Below, in pieces: positions 30,527 to 34,877 of a stretch of DNA of 34,877 bases. The notes under the pieces are model-generated. The model worked only from the letters and a program-made list of their open reading frames with translations. It was not told the DNA's origin and ran no database searches. The DNA is from a virus. Positions within the stretch are counted from its first letter, which is position 1. Every line of letters starts with the position of its first letter. The position numbers and the translations under genes are program-made. The DNA is taken from the IMG/VR virus record IMGVR_UViG_3300044634_001023, positions 1-34,877 of that record, one strand, 5' to 3'.

Positions 30527-30918
30527 ATCGGATTAGCCTCATCAGTAGGCACTTCGCTAAAGTCAATTTCAGTATAAATCTTCGCAATGCCAATCAAAGC
30601 GTCCTTCGGTTTGTCATGTTGAAGGAGTAAAGACTTCGCCATCTCTAGTTTGCCGTAGCTTTCACGCCCAATGTCAATCTCTTTATCTTTTTCTAAGTAA
30701 GCGTTTGGTGCTTCGTGCATAAATTGTAATGCCGTAAATAACGCTCCTAGTGCTTCGCTGTTTAACTTGTTTAATGTTGTGGTCGGCACACCTAGTAAAC
30801 AACTAGCTTGGTCAAGTGCTGTTTCATGGTTTAAAAACTCGATGTACTTCTTAAACGGTACATCACCCCAATTAGTCGGGATGTTTATGATCTCCTCGTT
30901 TATTTTCCCTTGTATCAT
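30472..30918 (-). CDS. Tail assembly chaperone (G-like part)
   Basis: A 148-residue protein with the pattern of phage tail assembly chaperones: INIPTNWGDVPFKKYIEFLN near 11-30, LLGVPTTTLNKL near 42-53 and a helical body. Its last codons cross a T10 run (30520-30511) where a -1 slip would fuse it to the frame at 30236-30514. It overlaps the large terminase stop by 4 bp. Its place far from the tape measure (6 kb) is unusual. Confidence 0.7.
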   Translation of the reverse strand: MIQGKINEEIINIPTNWGDVPFKKYIEFLNHETALDQASCLLGVPTTTLNKLNSEALGALFTALQFMHEAPNAYLEKDKEIDIGRESYGKLEMAKSLLLQHDKPKDALIGIAKIYTEIDFSEVPTDEANPICAFFFLHSKSSLSVIKD

Positions 30919-32069
30919 ATCAAACTGTTTTTTCTTATTCCTGTGCTTGTTTTGTGCTTGGTTAGAAACGCAAAGCCATAAAGAAATCCGTCAAGTGCGT
31001 GATTAAATGCATCAACTGGTATTCCTGCTTTTTTATCGTTCCAAATATAGTTAGATAATTCTTTTCGCAAATTGTGCGATGTTGGTGTTATTATTATTTT
31101 ATAGTTGTTCGCACTTGGTATCATTTCTGATGAACCTCTACAATAATCGGTACATGGTTTTATATTTAAACCCTTTCGCCTTAAATCATCAACTAATCTA
31201 TTTTGTTGACCATGACTATCACCCACGATTATATCAGTCGGCTTTTGGATTAGTTGGCTATTAAGTTTGAAAAGGTCATCAGTACCTAGTTTATCAACTC
31301 CATAATACTCTTCGTGCAAATATATAACCTTTTGGTTATTGTCAACCGCCACTTTGACTAAGGTTGTCGGGTCAACACTAAAGCCATAATCTTGACCGTA
31401 AACGTATGGGAGTGAATTGTCAAAATCTCCCATCGTCCAATTCGTGAAGATTGCGCCTTGTCGGTTTGCACGTTCACCACTTCCGTAAATTGTCCACCAA
31501 TATTGATTTGACTTTCTGCTTTCGATGTCCTCGATTTGTGACTGAGTTAAAAACGGATTGTCTTTATAAGTGGTCACTAATGGTGGATGCTTTTCAATGT
31601 AAGGGTCAAGCCAATGTTCTAAACCTAGTGCAGGATTGTAGTCGGCTATAATTCGGTATCGTGTACGTGGGAATAACTGGTCGATAGTTTCTTGTGGGAA
31701 CTGGTGCGCCTCGTTAATCCAAAGAATGTCACGACTTCGACCATGTATCTTGTCGGGAGTATCTGCACCGTAGTAGCTTATCGTGTTGCCGTTTAACTCG
31801 TAGGTGTGATCAGTCTTATTGTGAAACTTATCATGATATAAATCCAAACTCAATAGCACGTCTTTGAAGTCTTTCCACGCTGTTGCCTTTAGTGCAGTAA
31901 ACGTATCACGAACTAAGTCTATTTCCATTCCAGTGTAAAGCAAACAGAAGTCAATTAGAAAGTAAATAGTAGCATAAGTCTTTCCGCTACGTGTACCGCC
32001 TTGCAAAAGGATTATTCGTTGCTCGTTAATCTTATCATGTAAATAATCAAAGTTAGGATTGGCTTTCAT
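30915..32069 (-). CDS. terL: Terminase large subunit
   Basis: A 384-residue packaging motor. The ATPase has GGTRSGKT at 24-31 and Walker B ILWINE at 115-120. The RNase H-like nuclease has acidic residues D227 in YGQDYGF, D284 in IVGDSHGQQ and D353/D360 in DAFNHALDG. It pumps DNA into the prohead and cuts concatemers. It overlaps the small subunit by 17 bp and the chaperone gene by 4 bp. The imperfect overlap of the window ends would suit headful packaging, but that is inference. Confidence 0.92.
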   Translation of the reverse strand: MKANPNFDYLHDKINEQRIILLQGGTRSGKTYATIYFLIDFCLLYTGMEIDLVRDTFTALKATAWKDFKDVLLSLDLYHDKFHNKTDHTYELNGNTISYYGADTPDKIHGRSRDILWINEAHQFPQETIDQLFPRTRYRIIADYNPALGLEHWLDPYIEKHPPLVTTYKDNPFLTQSQIEDIESRKSNQYWWTIYGSGERANRQGAIFTNWTMGDFDNSLPYVYGQDYGFSVDPTTLVKVAVDNNQKVIYLHEEYYGVDKLGTDDLFKLNSQLIQKPTDIIVGDSHGQQNRLVDDLRRKGLNIKPCTDYCRGSSEMIPSANNYKIIITPTSHNLRKELSNYIWNDKKAGIPVDAFNHALDGFLYGFAFLTKHKTSTGIRKNSLI

Positions 32070-32322
32070 TTGACTTCATAAACGGTGGGAGTTCTTTTTT
32101 GTGAACCTCAACATTTGCGTTTACTTCGGTTGGGATTAGTTTAGCTGCTATCTTGTAAAACTCAGTAGGGTTCTCTTTTCCCCACGATAATAGGTTTGCT
32201 TTCGGGTCGGCTTGTAAATCATCAAACACGGCTAAAACGGTTTCTTTGACCGTTCTAGTTAATTTATTTGGAGTGCCTTTAACCTTGCCGCCTATTTTTT
32301 GATGTCCTTTCTCAAATCCCAT
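32053..32322 (-). CDS. terS: Terminase small subunit
   Basis: An 89-residue protein with the typical opening FEKGHQKIGGKVKGTPNKLT, then a helical part (VKETVLAVFDDLQ) and a YKIAAKLIPTEV segment, as in small terminase-like proteins of Bacteroidota phages. It would recognise the packaging site and hand DNA to TerL, whose gene it overlaps. It is shorter than many small subunits. Confidence 0.7.
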   Translation of the reverse strand: MGFEKGHQKIGGKVKGTPNKLTRTVKETVLAVFDDLQADPKANLLSWGKENPTEFYKIAAKLIPTEVNANVEVHKKELPPFMKSNESQS

Positions 32323-32349
32323 TGTCCACTATTTTATACTATTTTAGTG

Positions 32350-32357
32350 CAAAGATA
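32350..32357 (-). promoter_or_regulatory. Possible promoter for the terminase genes
   Basis: TATCTTTG on the minus strand matches TAnnTTTG and lies 27 nt before the small terminase ATG. No -33 TTTG is seen at the right distance. Confidence 0.35.
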
Positions 32358-32371
32358 AAATAAAACATTAA

Positions 32372-32845
32372 CTAAGTCTTATCTATCTGTTCTAATTTTC
32401 TTTGTGCCCATGCAACTCCCTCATCACCGCCCCATGCGTCCCACATTAAACCACCGCATCCATCTTTGTAAGGTACTTTGCTGTTTTGTCTATGCCGTTC
32501 AAATGATGCCATTCGTGCTATTGTTTCACGGCTAATTGGTTCACGGTTTGCTAGTTGGTTTGCCCTTGCCCATCCTACTGGTGTACCGCATCCTTTTGGG
32601 TTTCCACTTTCATCTCTATATTTTAAAGCACGTTTAGCGTTCTCGGTTGCGGCTTTCGGGTAGTCGGTGTACGTTTCAGCGTTTAAGATTTCTTTCTGCG
32701 CTTTCAAATCATTTGCATGGCTGTATAAACAAAGTCGGTATCTTTGCGCTTCGTCTTTGTATTCGCTGACCATAACATCATCACTCATGCAACGCTGCAT
32801 AAAATCGTCCTTGCTTTCGTTGGTTTTTGGTTTAGGTATTGGCAT
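32372..32845 (-). CDS. Conserved phage protein, right-end copy
   Basis: The complete 157-residue version of the gene cut off at the left end, ending EQIDKT. It carries the same two modules: DDFMQRCMSDDVM with Y-x-D-E-x-QR early, and GTPVGWARAN, ETIARMASF, DGCGGLMWDAWGG and WAQRKL late. Function unknown, though similar proteins lie near packaging and head genes. It starts 3 nt after the 156-aa gene stop and has a TATTTTTG box 4 nt before the ATG. Confidence 0.75.
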   Translation of the reverse strand: MPIPKPKTNESKDDFMQRCMSDDVMVSEYKDEAQRYRLCLYSHANDLKAQKEILNAETYTDYPKAATENAKRALKYRDESGNPKGCGTPVGWARANQLANREPISRETIARMASFERHRQNSKVPYKDGCGGLMWDAWGGDEGVAWAQRKLEQIDKT

Positions 32846-32848
32846 GGG

Positions 32849-33319
32849 TCAAAAATAGTAATTAATTATTGCACTATTATCTTTTAAGAAATCAAAGGTA
32901 TAACATTTAAACTTAGTCCCATCAAAATTAGTTTTTTCTACTCCATTTTCCTTTAACTTATTCCTAATTTTATCAATATCAAACAAAATATACTTTATTA
33001 TTTTTTCTTCGTTTTCAGATAAAACACCATAAAAATAAATTTGTCCTTTGCCGTCAATTAGTTTATCAATTTCTGTTAATCCACCATTTTTTGCCCTGCT
33101 TCTAATTGTGATGTCATTGTAGTTTCTGTATTTAAAAGACCTTATCCTAACAGATATTTGTATGTCTGCGCTAAAATATAAATCAAAAGATAGTTTAGTG
33201 TCTTCAACTTCTGAACTTTCATTAACAACAAAACAATTTTTAGGTAAATTACTAATGTTTTGGTAAACGATAGACTTGATGTCATTAATAAATTTGCGCT
33301 CTAATTCCCTAATTTCCAT
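32849..33319 (-). CDS. Unknown protein, possible nuclease partner of the methyltransferase
   Basis: A 156-residue protein with a helical N-terminus, a strand-rich core (KLSFDLYFSADIQISVRIR, then NDITIRSRA, TEIDKLIDGKGQIYFYG) and a helical end. The D...VRIR arrangement and TEIDK could be a variant PD-(D/E)xK-type site, and the gene overlaps the methyltransferase by 11 bp, so a restriction-type role is possible. I do not recognise the family with confidence. It belongs to the cassette missing from the left end. Confidence 0.55.
   Translation of the reverse strand: MEIRELERKFINDIKSIVYQNISNLPKNCFVVNESSEVEDTKLSFDLYFSADIQISVRIRSFKYRNYNDITIRSRAKNGGLTEIDKLIDGKGQIYFYGVLSENEEKIIKYILFDIDKIRNKLKENGVEKTNFDGTKFKCYTFDFLKDNSAIINYYF
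32850..32857 (-). promoter_or_regulatory. TAnnTTTG box of the right-end 157-aa gene
   Basis: TATTTTTG, then ACCC, then ATG at 32845, the same as in the left-end copy. It overlaps the stop of the 156-aa gene. Confidence 0.4.
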
Positions 33320-34580
33320 TGATGTAATTATTTGCTATGTTAAACATTTCTTTGTCTAATTCAATACCCAGACATTTCGCTTTTAATTCATTGCAAACTT
33401 TTACGGTGCTTCCTGAACCCATAAATGGGTCAACAATAAAATCACCATCAGTAAATGAAACCTCTAGTATTTGTTTTATTAGTTCGTTTGGCTTTTGGGT
33501 AGGGTGTACCATTTTTGAAGTGTGCAATCTTGGAACACTAATTAAATTGCCTCTTCTATTGTTTACAAGCTTTTTACCTTTAACACAATAGATAACTATT
33601 TCAGTCTGATTGCCCCAGTCATTATCTAAATCACCACTCCCTTTGTTGCCTTTGTCCCAAACAATGGGCGTTTTGATAGTAAAATATTTACTTATAATTG
33701 TTTCAAAATTACTAAATACTGCCCAACTGCAAAAGAAATATAGGTGTGAGTTTTCGGCTGTTTTTCTTTGCAATACCTCACAAGTTTTATCCAATAAGTC
33801 AAAGGCTTCATCCTTTCCATCGTTTAGTAATCCTCTTTTTGTTATTGTATTATCATAAATTGAACGATTAGAAACATAATCAATTCCATAAGGTGGGTCT
33901 GTTAAAATTATATCAATGCACCCATCTTCTAGGGTTTCTAAAACTTCTAGGCTATTACCTAAAATAATGTTGTCGCTCACCTTTGTTTCAACTCTTGCTT
34001 CTAAAACCTTTGCGGTGTGTTCGGCTTTCTTTTCCTCCTTCTTTATTTCTTGATAGGCTTGGTTAATGCTTATTTCGCCAGTGCTTAATTGTGCTTTTAC
34101 TTCGGGCGTTGCTACGGCTTCAATCTTCTTTACCTTTGCAATAGTATCGTGTGAAACATTGGCAACCTTTGCAACTTCTTTTCGTGTTTCAATAGGTTCT
34201 ATCTTAACCTCCGCAGATTTCTGCTTACCTTTACCATCTGAAAGTTTTAAATTTTCCTTTGCCCTTTCACTAAATACACTTTCTAATTGCAAGGCTAAAA
34301 CACTTCGTTGATAGTTGCTTAAATTTCTGCGCCCAAACTGGTTGTTTATCATCCATTCTTTTACATCATTTTCGCTTTCAAAATGTTTACTTTCGGTTTC
34401 AAACTTCAACTGGTGCTTTGTAGCTATTTCAAAGCGATTATGCCCATCAATTATAAAACCATTCCAAGTAATTATTTTTTCCCTTATACCTTCGTCTAAA
34501 CAATTTTGTTCTAATTGATTAAATTCTTCTGCTGTTAAAGCTGGTATTAACTTTTTAAATTCTTCTTTGATTTTTAACAT
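33309..34580 (-). CDS. ParB-like domain fused to DNA methyltransferase (beta class)
   Basis: A 423-residue two-domain protein. Residues 1-110 are ParB-like, with DGHNR at 45-49 and NNQFGRRNLSNYQRS near 79-93. A HTH (TRKEVAKVANVSHDTIAKV) lies near 132-150. The C-terminal methyltransferase has DPPY at 228-231 (motif IV) before DPFMGSGST at 384-392 (motif I), and HPTQKP at 359-364, the beta-class order for N6-adenine or N4-cytosine enzymes. It would protect phage DNA from restriction or act with the 156-aa protein. Long structured leader upstream. Confidence 0.88.
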   Translation of the reverse strand: MLKIKEEFKKLIPALTAEEFNQLEQNCLDEGIREKIITWNGFIIDGHNRFEIATKHQLKFETESKHFESENDVKEWMINNQFGRRNLSNYQRSVLALQLESVFSERAKENLKLSDGKGKQKSAEVKIEPIETRKEVAKVANVSHDTIAKVKKIEAVATPEVKAQLSTGEISINQAYQEIKKEEKKAEHTAKVLEARVETKVSDNIILGNSLEVLETLEDGCIDIILTDPPYGIDYVSNRSIYDNTITKRGLLNDGKDEAFDLLDKTCEVLQRKTAENSHLYFFCSWAVFSNFETIISKYFTIKTPIVWDKGNKGSGDLDNDWGNQTEIVIYCVKGKKLVNNRRGNLISVPRLHTSKMVHPTQKPNELIKQILEVSFTDGDFIVDPFMGSGSTVKVCNELKAKCLGIELDKEMFNIANNYINGN

Positions 34581-34590
34581 AGTATTTTTT

Positions 34591-34649
34591 TAAAATAAAA
34601 CGCCCTTATCAAATCCACCGCATCTCACTTCGGTTTCATTAACAAGGGC
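34591..34649 (-). terminator. Terminator-like hairpin in the methyltransferase leader (possible attenuator)
   Basis: On the minus strand GCCCTTGTTAA (34649-34639) can pair with TTGATAAGGGC (34612-34602), 11 bp with two wobbles, followed by GTTTTATTTTA, just before the ATG at 34580. The loop holds GTGAGATG (34628-34621), complementary to CATCTCAC (34679-34672) upstream, so two interlocked or alternative folds are possible. It may instead simply end upstream transcripts. Confidence 0.45.
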
Positions 34650-34689
34650 AATATTTTTCTCGGCTTATAATGTGAGATGAACCGTTATG

Positions 34690-34697
34690 CAAATATA
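34690..34697 (-). promoter_or_regulatory. Possible promoter of the methyltransferase cassette
   Basis: TATATTTG matches TAnnTTTG and would leave a leader of about 105 nt before the ATG at 34580. No convincing -33 is present. Confidence 0.35.
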
Positions 34698-34732
34698 ATA
34701 AAATAGTTCAATTATTTTCTTTTAATCATTCC

Positions 34733-34877
34733 GTTAGCTTAATCATTCATTAACCGCAAAAGTGCGGCATAATGCACATTATTTCATTCTTCTTCGGGTT
34801 CGGATATTTCTTCTTGTTCTAATTCACTAATGAAATCCATTTCATAAACTTGGATAAGTTTAACCCCATCTTCGATT
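34733..34877. repeat. Terminal overlap with 502-646
   Basis: The last 145 bases repeat 502-646 with two differences. This includes the end of the 97-aa/79-aa gene and both hairpins after it. The junction with the methyltransferase cassette falls just upstream of GTTAGCTTAATC. Confidence 0.9.
34784..34877 (-). CDS. Small acidic protein, right-edge partial copy
   Basis: The last 30 codons and stop of the gene seen whole at 553-792 lie here, identical in DNA over 94 bases. The gene is cut by the window edge. If the genome is circular this is the same gene, read twice. Confidence 0.85.
   Translation of the reverse strand, partial: IEDGVKLIQVYEMDFISELEQEEISEPEEE

Noticed and set aside
34581-34697. 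SAM or SAH riboswitch in the methyltransferase leader
   Set aside because: The interleaved helices recall a pseudoknot, but no conserved core of a known class is recognisable by eye.
1-34877. Exact direct terminal repeats as genome ends
   Set aside because: The end copies differ in content and sequence (indel of 1.86 kb, diverged 157-aa gene), so they are not the identical repeats expected for a fixed-end phage.
1-34877. tRNA genes, CRISPR arrays, insertion sequences, integrase
   Set aside because: None seen: no cloverleaf-like arms, no regularly spaced repeats, no transposase or recombinase motifs.

Overview
This window looks like a nearly complete genome of a tailed, siphovirus-like phage (about 34.2 kb unit length) that infects a member of the Bacteroidota, probably a flavobacterium-like host. 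The evidence is the low-GC sequence, the lack of Shine-Dalgarno sites, several promoters of the Bacteroidota type (TTTG, 19-21 bp, TAnnTTTG), a BT4734/VirE_N-type primase-helicase, and several tail and hypothetical proteins of the kinds seen in Bacteroidota phages. Almost every gene is on the minus strand, often in 4-bp stop/start overlaps. I recognise no integrase, recombinase, tRNA or CRISPR.

Read in the direction of transcription (right to left). (1) 34.8-32.4 kb: a ParB-domain DNA methyltransferase, a 156-aa possible nuclease, and a conserved 157-aa protein. (2) 32.3-30.2 kb: terminase subunits, then a tail assembly chaperone pair joined by a probable -1 frameshift in a T10 run. (3) 30.2-22.3 kb: two small accessory genes, tail terminator/completion proteins, tail-tip proteins and tape measure. 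(4) 22.3-21.9 kb: the only plus-strand genes, a two-gene membrane protein/RHH cassette with its own strong promoter. (5) 21.8-19.0 kb: ClpP-type head protease with scaffold, major capsid protein and probable tail tube. (6) 18.9-16.0 kb: small genes and three glycosyltransferases (unclassified GT-A, GT7-like, GT25). (7) 16.0-11.3 kb: portal, connector-like protein, tail fibre and a small fibre-linked protein. (8) 11.3-9.8 kb: lysis genes (holin, M15 endolysin, two overlapping spanin-like proteins). (9) 9.6-6.0 kb: small early genes, SSB-like protein, ERF annealing protein and Gp157. (10) 6.0-5.65 kb: a non-coding region with three copies of TTTGCGCCAAT and the promoter for (11) 5.6-0.5 kb: primase-helicase, SF2 helicase, VRR-NUC nuclease, metallophosphoesterase and a small acidic protein.

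The two ends of the window overlap imperfectly. Bases 502-646 match 34733-34877 with two differences, and 1-493 is a diverged copy of about 32375-32867. The right end carries a ~1.86-kb methyltransferase cassette that the left end lacks. The sequence is therefore probably circular or circularly permuted, with two population variants (or a real duplication) at the join.

The most unusual points are: a GT25 glycosyltransferase frame with no ordinary start codon, overlapping another gene behind an A9 run; four promoter boxes placed exactly 4 nt before an ATG, which suggests leaderless mRNAs; a promoter/spacer module repeated 20 kb apart around unrelated genes; and the plus-strand moron-like cassette.
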